Shown here: piece after piece, positions 1-12,310 of the stretch
Layout of the letters: each line of letters starts with the position of its first letter
Numbering within the stretch: position 1 is the stretch's first letter
Made by a program: the position numbers and the translations under genes
Source of the DNA: Eulemur rufifrons
Taxonomy: Eukaryota > Chordata > Mammalia > Primates > Lemuridae
Assembly (NCBI RefSeq): GCF_041146395.1
Contig: NC_090983.1
Coordinates: forward strand, 66,161,501 to 66,225,500
Direction of reading: 5' to 3'
DNA: 64,000 nucleotides
The notes under the pieces: generated by a model
The model's input: the letters and a program-made list of their open reading frames with translations, nothing else
What the model was told of the DNA's origin: nothing
Databases searched by the model: none

Positions 1-479
1 AGTAACAGAGGCTCATCACACATATGAGAGAAGACACACTGGAAGTAAGATTCATCTCTTCTTCTAGTTGATTTGACATAAGCAGTAGCATCCAACCTAA
101 ATATCAGTGAATGCCTGTTTTAATATTTCTTCAATCTTATTCATAGTTACAAAATCAGCACAATTTCTTTCTTCTGTTAACTGCCATTTATTGAACTAAG
201 CATTATTTCAAAGAAAAGAACTACTCATTGAAAAGTAATTTCTTTTTTAGATACCCCATTAAACTTAACAAAGGCATTTAAACACTTCTGATTATTGAAA
301 AATTAAACTTGCCTAAATTATTTTATCCCATACATGACCAAAAATTTAAATATATCTCATGAAATGATTTCTAAGAGGTACAAAGTGAAAATGCATTCTT
401 CCTCAGCCCTTTTTCAGCTCCAAAAAGCTCTCAACAGTTCAGTACAAAAGTGAAAATTAAAATGAACCAATGGAAAGAT
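1..479. other. AT-rich non-coding sequence
   Basis: No long open frame, splice-site pair or repeat that I recognise. Probably intronic or intergenic. Confidence 0.5.
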
Positions 480-755
480 TTTGGTTAAAGGATATATAAT
501 TACAGTTAGATTGGAGGAGTAAGTTCAAGAAATCTACTGCATAGCATTGTGACTATAGGTAATATCATATTCTTGAAAAATGCAAAGAGAGTGGATGTTA
601 AGTGTTCTCACCACAAAAATGATAACTGTGAAATAATGCATTTGTTAATTAGCTAGATTTAACTATTCCATTATTTGTACATATACTTCAAAAGCTCATA
701 CTGCATACAACAAATAAATATAATTTTATCTGTCAATTAAAAAAATTTAAAAAGT
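480..755 (+). mobile_element. L1 3' end fragment (old L1M-type)
   Basis: The text matches the order of the old primate L1 3'UTR: 'gaggagtaagttcaagaaat', then 'gtgactataggtaatat', then 'gttctcaccacaaaaatgat', ending in a 'tgtcaattaaaaaaatttaa' tail. The fragment is 5' truncated and diverged. Subfamily cannot be fixed by eye. Confidence 0.6.
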
Positions 756-2395
756 CAAGAATAAAATGAATTTTTAAAAGTAGAATAAAAAACTATCTTC
801 AGGCTGATCATATCAGTTCTACTGTCTTTACCACCAAATTGAGTTAGAGTAAGGGAAAGGACCTGCACACTCATTACAGCCTATACTTTCCCTATCAGAA
901 GGACTAATCACCTAATTTTTTAAAAGCAGTAAAACTAAGACTATAGGTTATGGCATAGATTTCTGTCTTATGGTAAATGTTGTAAGCACGAAATGTTAAA
1001 ATATATCTATTTAAAGTAATTCAAATTGTATCTTAGCATATTTTGTGTTTTAAAGCTAGTTTATGGAAATTTTAAAATCAGATAAAATTTTTGCAATTTA
1101 TAGGGTCAACATTAAAGGAGAAAAAAATTAAAGGAGGGAGAGGACTCTGCTTTAATCTTCCTGTGGTTATGAAGCAAGATAATATCCTGCATACTAAATG
1201 AATCATATTTCTCATGTGGATTATCTTACTCTGCATAACAAAATTTCTATGTGTACCAGGCAGTTTTTCATTTTAATTTCTGAAGCAAAACTACAAATCA
1301 AAAGATGTTCTGAACAATTGTTTTCCTTCTTTCATCCCCAGAATCACAGACCTTTTATACCTTTGCTGCCCCTAAAGGTCTGAGCCTGTAGGTAAAGTGA
1401 AGGAAAGTAAAAGACTCTGGCAGACTTGAAGTTGCTACGTAAATGAAGACAATCAAGTCTTTCTGTAATCAGTAATGACATTTCTGTGATCTCTGAGGCT
1501 TACTTGCTATTATAATATCACTTCTAAGATATTATAACACCAAGGGCATTAGAAACAAAGGGACTAGGCCATGTTCATTTCTGCATCCCTCTCAACACCT
1601 GGTGCTGGGCCTCAGAAATCAATGGCTATTAACTAGAATTCACTGAATTCCACTGAAAGGATCAAAAGATACGCCCAATAGAAATTTTTTAAAAACCTTG
1701 ATGAGATTTTAAGTAAAGGTAAGAATAATGTCACACATTCTTATACATCAAATGGTTTCTCCATAATTCATTAATCAAATACAACTTGCTTGATAATAAG
1801 AAATAAATATAGTTGGTCCCTGTCCCCAGTTCCTGGTATATATCTTCTAAAACCCTTATAACTTTCTGACTGACAGGTGATAGGTGCATCTTTTGTTACA
1901 ATATTTGTTTAGTCCCTGGTTCCTGACACAGGAACTTCTAAGACCTTGGAATCTCCCACAGTGATGAGTGTCTTTTTGATGCAGTTAGTGTCAGAATTGA
2001 ACTGTAGGATGTCCAATTGGTGTCTGGAGAGTTGGAGATGCCTAATATGAGGGAAAACCCCACATATTTGGTATCAGAAGTGATGTGAATATTTAAAAAA
2101 CAAGATTTATCCCTTTTACTGCTAAATAACTAGTTTGTTTCAGTATGGAGGACTGAACCAGAAACTGAACTTACGGTATATTTCAATATCCTTTAAGAGT
2201 TACCAACTCTTTTTATCCCTCACTGCAACTCTCTCAATTATAACTTCTTTGTGAAAGGTAGCATACCATCTATTTCACAGTTATTAGATTAAATAAATAT
2301 TAATATAAGTGCTTTGGAACCATAAAGCTATGTTATTTTGCTTAGTTAAGCATCTACAATTTTATTATTTTATTTATAACTAGCCCCAGGTACCC
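756..2395. other. AT-rich non-coding sequence, unassigned
   Basis: I see no repeat family, RNA gene or convincing exon here. The only open frames are short and of chance length. Confidence 0.45.
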
Positions 2396-2560
2396 TCTAT
2401 ATGAGTTCCAATGGAACTTTCCACAATGACAAAGATGCTCTGTCTCTATCTATTACTATAGCCACTTGTCATATGTGGCTATTCACCTTTTAAAATCTAG
2501 CTAGTATGAATAAGGAACTGAATTTATTTAAATAGCCCACAGGCCAGTGGTTACCATGCT
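2396..2560. mobile_element. hAT-type DNA transposon fragment
   Basis: Contains 'gccacttgtcatatgtggct', then a 'gaactgaatttatttaaat' segment and a 'ggccagtggttacc' end. This resembles the hAT-Charlie non-autonomous consensus with repeated 'AGCCACATGTGGCTA' motifs (MER3/MER58-like, from memory). Only one end is recognisable. Confidence 0.4.
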
Positions 2561-3115
2561 GAACATCACAACTTTGCAGCTTCAGAAACATATAATCTTT
2601 TCATTGTTAAAACAAAAACTTCAAGAAATAAAATTTTGTTTTCTCAGCCACAGTTTTTACTCTTTTCAATACAGGATAGTACTATATACAAATAAAAGAC
2701 AACTTAGAGAAGCAAAACCCACCTTAATACAGCTTATTCGACATATGAAGTCTCCAAAAAATCTGAATGACATATACCAAAGACTGACACATGGTAAGTG
2801 CTTAGCAAATAAATACTGAGTGCAAGACACAGGAGAGAGCACCTTTTAGAGTACATCTCAATATGCTTGAAATAGGTATTGACCTTGCCCTCTAACATCA
2901 CCAACAGATACAATGTCACTTCTTGAGTGACCACAACATGAAATGTGTCAATTGAGATAGACAATGTACAAGACAAAGACCCTTTCCTCAAGAAAGCAAT
3001 CTACTTGAAGGAAATAGACAAAAGTTAACCATAAAAATTTTAAAGTTCAATACAACAGAAAGCCACCATGGTGAGTTTATCATTAAGAACCAGAAAACAA
3101 GTAAAGACGTTTGGA
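2561..3115. other. Unassigned non-coding sequence
   Basis: Overlapping short open frames on both strands, with no domain or codon signal. Read as chance. Confidence 0.4.
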
Positions 3116-3720
3116 AAAGGAGAGATCACTATTGGCCAGAGTGGTTTGAGAAGGACACACACAGAAGGAAGGATTTGAACTAGGTCTTGAAGGGATTACA
3201 AAGATTTGGACAGAGTTGGGGGAGGCAGGGAATAGTGAGTACAGACTAGTCCTGCTGATGTGGAAGGTTCAGGAAGGAGAGTAATTAGGGTTTGATTGAG
3301 AAGGGCCTTAAGTGGTAGGTGGCTAAGGAGTCTGAATGTGATCCTATAAGCAATGGGGAGTCATTGAAGGTTAGAGGAGAGAGGAACAACTAAAGTTGTA
3401 AACAAAGCATTTAATTATTCATTCACTCAAAGCAAGCATCTGGTGCTTACTGTACGCCAGGAATATTGCTAGATGAGAGAATTACAATGATGGCTGTGAC
3501 ACAGTTCTAACCCGGGCAGGGCTCTCACAACATAGCCAGGAAACAAGCACAGCAACAACTCACAATGTGATAAGTGCTCATAGCAGAGTTATGTGCAAAG
3601 GGCTGACAAGCACAGGAGGGAAGGTTTAAACGTGGAATGGGTGGAGAGAAGGGCCAGGAAAGGCTTTGCTAAGGAGGAATCATTGAGTTAGACCTTGAAG
3701 AAGAAAAACAAGGGCTCAAT
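3116..3720 (-). mobile_element. L2 LINE fragments, minus orientation
   Basis: Two adjoining segments read like the reverse complement of L2. At 3120-3400 there is 'gaagggccttaagtggtagg' and 'caatggggagtcattgaagg'. At 3415-3715 there is 'attcattcactcaaagcaag', 'cttactgtacgccagg' and 'aggctttgctaaggagg'. Old and diverged. Confidence 0.6.
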
Positions 3721-4819
3721 ATGTCAATGAGGACATACTAGGTACCTACAGAAAAGCCTTCAGGAAATATACAACTTATTGGAAAGATCACATTTCTGTG
3801 AAATTAAAGAGCACTGAGGTTATGTATATCATTCAAATATAGAAAAAAGATAAATCCTTAAAAGCACCATATTAAAAAAGAATGTTATTATACACCTATA
3901 TTTTAGGATTGATTGTAGAGGCAACATTTATCTTAGCTATGATTTCAGATGACTGAAATACCAATAATAAAAATATTAGAATGAGCATAAGTAATACAGA
4001 ACAAAGTGCAAAACAAGTTAAAAATTCTGATGGTATTTTAAACTATGAAAATAAGCATGTTTGACATTCAAGGTAGAAAAGACATTAATATCAAATTATC
4101 AATCATGAAGACTTTATTTAGACCAGATTCAATTTCAACAATTTTCTCTGGCAGAAGGCATACGCCAAATAATCATACAAAATAGGGGTGCGGTGGGGGA
4201 CGTGTGAGAAAATCACTTTCAAGAGTCGATTCAGAAATGTCTTTTCTTCTAGGAAATAAGAGTCCTTGCCTTTAGAAATATCAGATATGTTTGTTGGCTT
4301 CAATCTGACAAATGAATTGTTCCAATCACATAGGAGGATACTGTCTTCATTTTACATCTCCACTTTGCCTGTTAGCATGGTGCATAATAAACTTTTTGCA
4401 ATAATATTATCTATGGTCATGGGTAGGTGAAATTTTAAAAGAGCCAACATTAATGATCACATTTTAAAATACAGTATTGTTATAGGAAATTAAATATACC
4501 TGCTATTTAAAACAAAACAAAATATAACAAACAAATTCTGAAGTTAAGCCACATAGCAACTTCATGAATTCTACTTAAAATCAATGATGGGGTTTTGCTA
4601 AAAATAAGGTAAACTTGTAGGAAGCAGTATTTGTAAAACAATAACAAAAGATAAAAGACTTGATTCTATAGACATGTTTTCGTAATTTATCAAAGCTATA
4701 AATCTAACTCTTAAGAACTTTTAACTCACCAACACTTCAATAATAATGGCTAAAATTACTGAGGTCTCATGTAATTCAGTACACAATTTAAAAAGAAAGC
4801 TTTAAAAATCATAATTTAA
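3721..4819. other. Unassigned AT-rich non-coding sequence
   Basis: No recognised repeat, RNA gene or coding exon. Confidence 0.4.
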
Positions 4820-5400
4820 TGCAGCAATTGAATTCCTGGGCATTTTCCCCAGCGAAATGTAAACTTACGGTAACACAAAAACCTGTACATACATTATTAA
4901 TAGCAGCTCTATTTGTAATACGTATGTTAGAAATAACAGGCGAATGGTTAAACTGTGGTGCATTCACATTATGGAATGTTACTCAGTAATAAAACAGAAC
5001 AGACTACTGACACATATAGCAACCTGGGATACAGAATAATGCTATGAAGAGAAAAAATCCAAAATTACATTCTGTGTAATTCTATTTATATAACATTTTT
5101 AAAATGACACTATTATAGAGACAAAGGACAATTAATGGTTGCCAGGGATTTAGGAGGGGGTGAGGGTAGGAGAGGTGTGGGAGCATGGCTGTAAAAGAGC
5201 AACATGAGAGATACTTGGGGTGCTGGAAATGTTCTGTATCTTGATCATATCAATGTCAATATCATGATTGTGACATTGTACTACAGTTTTGCAAGGTCTT
5301 ACCATTGGAGAGAACTAGGTAAAGGGTATGCAAGATCTATATGTATTATTTCTTACAACTGCATGTGAATTCACAATTATTTCACATAAGAAATTAACGT
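4820..5400 (+). mobile_element. Old L1 3' portion (L1M-type)
   Basis: The order of motifs follows the end of L1 ORF2 and the start of its 3'UTR: 'cagcaattgaattcctggg', 'gtacatacattattaatagc', 'ggaatgttactcagtaataa', 'aatggttgccagggatttag', then 'gtgctggaaatgttctgtat' and a theophylline-rich style 'tgtgacattgtactacag' segment. Frames are broken throughout. Confidence 0.7.
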
Positions 5401-5577
5401 AAATATTATAATTTACTCAAATTTTATCACAGTGATTATCTGAGGTTGGGGAAGGGACCAGAAAATGTGTAAGAATATTTACATCTACAGTATAAAACCA
5501 AACAAAAGTTTACTGTACCTATTAGGTCAAAACACGCTATGAAATTTCCTGTTTTATTACTCTTAACATTTCTGTGA

Positions 5578-5866
5578 TTTTGGGTGGGTTCAACGGCTCA
5601 TTCCTGTAATACTAGCACTCAGGGAGGCCAAGGCAGGAAGATTGCTGGAGCTGAGGAGTTCAAAACCAGCCTGAGCAAGAGTGAGATCCTACCTCTATTA
5701 AAAATAGAAAAAAATTAGCCCGGTGTGGTGATGCTCCCAGCTACTTGGGAGGCTGAGGTAGGAGGATTGCTTGAGCCCAGGAGTTTGAGGTTGCTGTGAG
5801 CTAGACTAATGTCACAGCACTCTAGCACGGGTGACAGAGAAAGACTCTGTCCCCCAACCAAAAAAT
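5578..5866 (+). mobile_element. Alu SINE, dimeric, strepsirrhine type
   Basis: Left arm 'cattcctgtaatactagcac', A-rich linker 'aaaaatagaaaaaaattagc', right arm 'gcttgagcccaggagtttga', ending 'gctagactaatgtcacagca'. The right arm is the lemur form. Diverged, with a short A-rich tail. Confidence 0.9.
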
Positions 5867-7469
5867 TATGTAATTTTATAGCATTATACTAATGATATTC
5901 TTAGCATTTTAGTAACATTTCTCCTTTGAAAAACTTCATGTGCTTTAAATTACATCTACTTTTGTCTTCAACTCTTCAGCTGAGTATACAAAGGGTATTA
6001 CTGATTCCCAAGAGGAAAGGAGATAGAAAGTTTGCTCACTGTCACCCTTTCAAAGCCTGGTCAAGTTAGTCTTGGTGCTTGATGGCTGCTTATTAATAGT
6101 TTGAGAAAGAACATTATGAATCTCACTTCATTATGGTTATAATCCAGGCAATATAGGTTAAAATGAATTTGAATCAATCTGTTTTAAATCTAATTAATGT
6201 CTTTCCTAAGGAATTTGATATAATGAATTATTTATCTAGCAAGTTGTATTACAAAGGCAATTTTTTTTAAAAGGCAAAATGAGGTTTTTTCATTGAAACA
6301 TGCATGATAAATGGTATTGAGGGTCTCAGACCAGTTTACAAAGGCAGTTTACAAAAGGACGTAGGATGGTATAAGCAGAGAGAAGATTATCCAAGAGTAA
6401 TATGTGAAGGTGCTGCAGAACTGAAATTCAAAACTCATTCACTCATTTACGATTACTAGAATCACTATGGGTCAAGATTAAGTCATGCAGAAAGACAAAG
6501 TCCCTGCTGTTGAGTAGCTTAGAGGAGAAGGAGAAACATTTTCCCATGAAACTGATATACTGCTGTTACACCGTAGGACAGCAGATTAATGGATTTACCT
6601 TGCTTCTGTGGAAAATTGTATTCAGAGTTCTGAACATTTTGGAAGATTGACACTTGCCAATACACTATCTGAAGATTTCAGACTGACACTTTTAATCTAT
6701 TGACAATCTGAGTTGGAACTTTAAAAGCTGAGTTGATTATCACAGGTCTCAAAATAATAGCAATTCTTGTGAAAATCCAGTTGGATTTTCTGATTCCTTA
6801 TTTGGTGCTTTTCTTTTTTAAACTGATTTTGCTGCTTATGCAGTCATTGACAAATTGACAATAAGTGAAAAATTCCCATCAGTGCATCAGTCTGAGATTC
6901 AAGGTAAGATTCAATGAGTCCATTTATTCTAGCAGATGTCAGAAGAGATTTTCATAACCATAGGAAGGAATATTTTCAATAATAAGTTTGGACTTATAAA
7001 GGCACAAAAATTACATAATAAAAGGAAAGCACAAAACACAATAAACTAAAGTACTGCTGGATGAAAATAAAAGTAAGAACTTACTAAGATGGCAAGTGGT
7101 AAGGCATAAATTATGGTTCCTCATGAGGAATATATTTTTATTATGATTATTTCACATAGGCTATATGGGAAAGTGTTTCAAGAGATAAAAATCAATATAA
7201 TCAAGTTCATGATTAAAACCTGTTTTGAAATTACTACCTTATCTTTGGTAGTGAGCACCTTTTCAGATGCAGGCTTTTTCCAAAGAAAGCCAATAAGTGA
7301 TTAACGCATCTGTATCTAGATTTGGGTAATTTATCAAGTAAACACATAAGCAAGTAGTACTATGAGCTAAAACCTAGTCATTTTACACCTCATCCTTAAT
7401 ACTTATAGAATAACTTTACATGTTTATTTATATACTAAGATTTTTAGGACAATCTTCTCCAGCTTATGT
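5867..7469. other. Mostly unassigned non-coding sequence with a possible L2 scrap
   Basis: At 6474-6600 'aagacaaagtccctgctgtt' followed by 'gagtagcttagaggagaagg' resembles minus-strand L2. The rest shows no feature. Confidence 0.35.
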
Positions 7470-7660
7470 GTCTTATCTTTCCCAACCAGATTGTAAAATT
7501 TATCACGGATTTCTTAAAGACGGAGACTCCCATTACTAAATTCAACACAGGCTGTAAAAGTCCCTGGGGGAAGTCATCTTTTTGGCCATGAGGCCTAGCA
7601 CGGAGTCTGACATAAAGCGCGACTAATGAAAGCTGGCTGAAATGAACTAAAATTAATAAT
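7470..7660 (+). mobile_element. L2 3' end fragment
   Basis: Degenerate match to the L2 3' end: 'ccagattgtaaaatttatc', 'cctagcacggagtctgacat' and 'gactaatgaaagctggctga'. Confidence 0.5.
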
Positions 7661-8222
7661 TTTAAGTAAGAAATTTTAGCATCTTTTTAAGTAAGAAGTA
7701 TCTAAAATAGAACGCAATACTTCACATGGGGTAGGGCTCCAACAAATATCTAAAGCACAAATTGTCTGCAGTCCCCTCACCTGCACCCCCGCTGGTACTC
7801 TGGAATAAGAAGTTACCTCTAACTAGATCAATCAGTCCTTGTGTCCCACTCAGTCCAGGATACATGATCACTTTATTGCAAAGTGGTTATTACTGGTTTT
7901 ACACGAGCATTTATGATTCTCATGAAGGTATGGAAACTGAAGAGTCTGTTCAAGTGTTTGTGCTGATTGTGACACTAATTCATTTAATATTCCATAAACT
8001 CGTAGTAGAATTGATTCTACCCTTTGAAAATAATGTACTTATTGCATTAGCAAAGGGAAACAGTGAACCTCAATATTTTTAAACTACTGTTTTATGGATG
8101 TATACAAACTAAAGCTCTATAGGGATTTTTTTCTTCCCTTTTTGGGGGAGACCAGGATCTAAGAGAAACTCTCCTTAATTTTTTTTAAAGGGCACAAATC
8201 CAAGTAAAAAAATCATTCTGTT
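7661..8222. other. Unassigned non-coding sequence
   Basis: An open stretch near 7760-8080 on the plus strand has no ATG near its start, no family resemblance and no flanking splice signals that I trust. Confidence 0.4.
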
Positions 8223-8379
8223 GGGCTGGGTGGGTGTGGTGGCCCACATCCCAGCTACTTGGGAGGTTGAGGCAGGAGGATTGTTTGAGCCCAGGAGTTC
8301 AAGGCTGCAGTGATCTATGATCATTACACTCCAGCCTGAGTGACAGAGTGAGAACCTGTCTAAAAACAAAAAAAAAAAA
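8223..8379 (+). mobile_element. Monomeric Alu-related SINE (FLAM/FRAM-like)
   Basis: A single Alu arm: 'cccagctacttgggaggttg', 'cccaggagttcaaggctgca', 'cactccagcctgagtgacag' and an A-rich tail. The flanks AAAAAATCAT (about 8207-8216 and 8374-8384) look like a target-site duplication. Confidence 0.8.
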
Positions 8380-9074
8380 TCATCATCCTATTGAAATCCA
8401 CAATTTCTGAACACTGGTAGATTGTCTCTATGTAAAAATATTAGAGTTGAAAAGTACCCACATTCTATAATGAGATATGGATCAGTTAATTCCTATGAAC
8501 ATAAAACATTTATACAAAATATGTTTTCAGAGGAAAAACTGTCAGTTGTTTAACTTCTTTGAGGGAAAATCAAATCATTTGACCAAATGAGAAGTGGGTC
8601 TTTGTCATTTTAATAAGACCAATCCCTTCTAACTACCAGCCTAAACCCTCTTTTGCTTTATCCGACTTCTAGAAAGTTTAGTCTCAACCACAGTGTGCCC
8701 AGGGAACTGGCTGCTAACAAACGAGCCCCACAGAGGGCAGGACTGTGACAAACTGTGAGATGTGCAGCAGCATGAGAGCTCAGTGCTCGGCTCCTGCTAG
8801 CTGCTGCCTTGGGGAGACCCAGGGATACTCACTCCTTGAATACTTCACACCACTATCACACAACGGAGATGGAGCCACTGACTCAGCCAGGAAGGGGGTT
8901 ATGCGTTTGGCTGCAGCACTTATATTTTCAGGAGCTGAGAATTTCTGGTACACAACTTTAATTTTCTCCCCTTATCCCAGAGGGCAAACTGTAATAAAAC
9001 CTTGAGAAGACAGTATTTTCTTGCCGAGGAAAAAAATGTAACAGCTCGATGTTCTAAGAGTTGTGAAATATAAG
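8380..9074. other. Non-coding sequence with a weak minus-strand exon candidate
   Basis: On the minus strand a strong donor (A|GTGAGTA, intron starting at 8835) follows about 46 open codons (roughly 8836-8974). The acceptor is poor: the better 'ttattacag' site near 8990 is followed by stops in every frame. No protein family recognised. See findings. Confidence 0.2.
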
Positions 9075-9240
9075 TACTAGAAGGACTCTAGAGAGCATCT
9101 AGTCCAACTCCCTCATTTATAGATTAAGAAAACTAAGCCCAGAGGAGTTAAATGACTTGCTCATGGGACACACACCTGCCTTGTGGCAAAGCCAGGACTA
9201 GAACTAGAGCCTCTTGGTATCTATTCAACCACTGTTGGTT
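9075..9240 (+). mobile_element. MIR-family SINE fragment
   Basis: Pattern 'catctagtccaactccctca', then 'agattaagaaaactaagccc', 'aatgacttgctcatgggaca' and 'caaagccaggactagaacta' is typical of MIR-class SINEs. Confidence 0.6.
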
Positions 9241-9320
9241 TACATCAAGTATCTTCTAAACCTCCTTCCTCTTTTCTAGTCTTTCTCACTTTGGCAGTTT
9301 CTTGCCAAGTTCAAATATCC

Positions 9321-9614
9321 TTTTTTTATTTTTTTGAGACAGAGTATTGTCCTGTTGCCTTGGTTAGAGCGTAGTGGCGTCATCATAGCTCACTGAAACC
9401 TCAACTCCTAGGCTCAAGTGATCCTTCTGCCTCAGCCTCCCAAGTAGCTGGGACTCCAGGTGCGCGCCCTGACGCCTGGCTAATTTTTCTATTTTTAGTA
9501 GTGACGGGGTCTCACTCTTCCTCAGACTGGTCTTGAATTCCTGAGCTCAAGCAGTCCTCCCAGCTTGGCCTCCCAGAGTGCTAAGATTACAGGCATGAGC
9601 CACCTTGTCCAGCC
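9321..9614 (-). mobile_element. Alu SINE, minus strand
   Basis: Reverse-complement Alu beginning with T-rich 'ttttttattttttttgagaca' style sequence and ending 'agccaccttgtccagcc'. The flanks AAATATCCTTTT and AAATATTCTTTT form an imperfect target-site duplication. Confidence 0.9.
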
Positions 9615-9632
9615 TAAATATTCTTTTTTTTT

Positions 9633-9652
9633 TGTGTGTGTGTGTGTGTGTG
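9633..9652. repeat. (TG)n microsatellite
   Basis: About ten TG units directly after the Alu head and a T run. Confidence 0.9.
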
Positions 9653-10204
9653 ATTAATTTCAGACAGAAAGACAGCTTAAAGAGTTAATCTACAAGCTGC
9701 ATTTTTGGGCAAATGATGTTAAATGAGTAACACTTTCTAACAATTTATTAATGTATTGACTAGCAAAGACACTGTATAAAATGACTACTGAAGAGTTATA
9801 AATGCAATAGTTGTACACATATTTAGAAGGTACATTTTGCAAATGTTTCTGTCTCCTGCAATGTAATACCAGTCTTCACCTTCTAAATATAACACTTTAT
9901 TAAGGTGTGTTTACCCAAATCTCCTACACTTGTTGTATAGTGATGTTTAATGTCTAAGTATTTCCTACCACAAGAAGCTACACCTTCCCTATTTAAAAAG
10001 CCCCTTAATTATTTTGCTGGATTCGCTACCTTACAATGTTTTGCAAACTCTTGTTTTTCTTCAGTAGTTTATTTCTTCCCTGAAATATCCTGTTTAAATC
10101 CATAATCATTTTGACTAATCCCACAGAAAGCAAGCCAATAATTTGCCTGGGATACAGCAGAGGCTGCAGAAAGCATCATAAAGCACTACAATTTAAGTCA
10201 TTCT
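9653..10204. other. Unassigned AT-rich non-coding sequence
   Basis: No feature seen. Confidence 0.4.
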
Positions 10205-10450
10205 TACAAGTATTAAGTGTTGGCCTTCAACCAGGTCTGGTTGTAAGTGCTTTACATGCATTAACTCATTTAATCCTCACAACAACTATATGAGGTGGGT
10301 TCTTTCATCATTCCATTTTACAGATGAACAAAATGAGATGCAAAGTGATTACATAACTTGCTAAGTTATGCAGCTAGCAAGTTGCAGTGCCAGAACTGAA
10401 CCTTGACAGTAAGCCTGTCAATCACGACACCTCACTACCCTATGACACTT
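10205..10450 (+). mobile_element. MIR SINE
   Basis: Clear MIR order: 'agtgctttacatgcattaac', 'cctcacaacaactatatgag', 'ccattttacagatgaacaaa', 'cataacttgctaagttatgc', 'agctagcaagttgcagtgcc'. Confidence 0.85.
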
Positions 10451-11938
10451 CTCATGAGCCTCACTCAGTATGAAGGTGGAACTTCAAGGACTTTCCCTGG
10501 GCTAAACTACCATAATTAATTTTGGACTGGAGTGGAGGTAGACAATAAGACCTTGAAAACATATGAAAACATACCACCTAGCTAGTGTTTCAAAAGGTCT
10601 GGGCCAGGCCCCACAAGGCTGCATAATACCCTGATAGTTCCACTTCAAATATGTGTTTTACCTAACTTTCATATATAATATCACTTTTATGACAAAACCC
10701 ACACCTATTCTAAATTCAACCTGCAACACTAGCCACCAGTATCCATATTTTATGTAAGTGGCCTCAGGCCATTGAAAAGGGGCTTTCTCTGCCTCTCCAA
10801 GCAGATGGATGTGGTGATGGTGGGTGTGGTGGGCGAGGGAGAGTGAGGGGACCAGATCAGTGAAGAATGGGATATTTGCAGATCACTAAATTTATATTTA
10901 ATACAGAGAATATCTGTAGAAGTCAAACACACCTCAGATGTTCAGGAAAGAGGGTTACTGCTTCCCCTGGCCTCCTCCTCTCCACTCTTCATTGTGAGTT
11001 CTGGACTTTGTGAGGCCTATATTATTCAATATTTGCCCACAGGGAGTGGCACCCACCCAATCATACGACATTATTTGGTTCATAAAAAATGCTTCACAAT
11101 GACATGACTTAAAATAATTCAGACACTTCCATATTTTAATTTATACATTTTATAGCAATAAAATTTCACAATCTAATGTCTGATGCCATTGTATCAGCTG
11201 CCATGAATCATTATATATGAGTCATAATAAACTATAATGTTATCAAGACTATGAATAATAAAATGATCAGCGATGTAGCCAACATTTATTGGTACATCAA
11301 ATAAAAGTAAATCTAAAATATGAAAAGAAAAAATAACTTAGGCCAATGACAAATGGAATGTCTGCAACATTTCTATGTTGAAGAGCACCATCATGTAACA
11401 TCTCCAATTTAGAAATGGAAACACAGCACCGCCAAAATGAAGGTAATTTCACTGAATTATTAAAATGAGAATGTGAGAAACACCTGAATGTTGTACAACT
11501 TCTTGACTGAAACCAGCCAAGTACATGAATTATTGCTCTTGGCAACTTAGGGCCTGATTCTCTTACCCTGAAAGAACCCTGTGATTTCTTACCAGTGGGC
11601 ATCAAACTGACCTGCTGACTGCTACCATCACTTGCTAGCAGTATATGAAGCCTTACATCCATGTATCTTAAAAGTTTTCCTTCCCTTCTCTCTGTTTGCA
11701 GCTATTTGTAGTTATGGTCTGGCTGTGAAATATTTATTTAATTCTCCAAATATACCTAGCCCACTGGTGTTATGTTTCAGATTCTTCTTCCCCCTACAGA
11801 ACCATTTAACAAAATGAAAGAGTAATTTTTTCCTAGTACACTGAAGGTATGAAGGCAACTTCCCAAAAGGACATACAATTCCATGGATTTTTATATCCCA
11901 GAATAACCCTATAAAAATCTCTACTTTATCTTCCAATT
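10451..11938. other. Unassigned non-coding sequence with isolated splice-like sites
   Basis: A good-looking plus-strand acceptor (pyrimidine-rich then 'tctgtttgcag') ends at 11701. A minus-strand donor (CTG|GTAAGA) sits near 11598. Neither is linked to a frame I can recognise. A 121-codon minus-strand open stretch at 11297-11662 has no family resemblance and is not annotated as a gene. Confidence 0.3.
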
Positions 11939-11953
11939 AAGAATGAAGATATG

Positions 11954-12295
11954 GGGCCGGGCGTGGTGGCTCATGCCTGTAATCCTAGCACTGTGGGAGG
12001 CTGAGGCGGGTGGATTGCTCGAGGTTAGGAGTTCGAGACCAGCCTGAGCAAGAACCAGACCTCGTCTCTACTAAAAATAGAAAGAAATTATCTGGCCAAC
12101 TAAAAAAATATATAGAAAAAAAAAAAATAGCCGGGCATGGTGGGCGCATGCCTGTAGTCCCAGCTACTCGGGAGGCTGAGGCAGAAGGATTGATTGAGCC
12201 CAGGAGTTTGAGGTTGCTGTGAGCTAGGCTGACGCCACGGCACTCACTCTGACCTGGGCAACAAAGCGAGACTCTGTCTCAAAAAAAGAAAAAAA
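11954..12295 (+). mobile_element. Lemur-type Alu SINE, full length
   Basis: Starts GGCCGGGCGTGGTGGCTCAT and carries the lemuriform linker insert ('agaaagaaattatctggcca' then 'actaaaaaaatatatagaaa'). The right arm ends 'gctgacgccacggcactcac'. A perfect 15-bp target-site duplication, AAGAATGAAGATATG, flanks it (11939-11953 and 12296-12310), so it is a comparatively young insertion. Confidence 0.96.
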
Positions 12296-12310
12296 AAGAA
12301 TGAAGATATG

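Noticed and set aside
7762..8082. 106-codon plus-strand open stretch
   Set aside because: No ATG at its beginning and no homolog recognised; treated as chance.
11297..11662. 121-codon minus-strand frame
   Set aside because: No family resemblance, no Kozak-like context and AT-rich chance composition. A 120-codon frame is not unusual in 64 kb.
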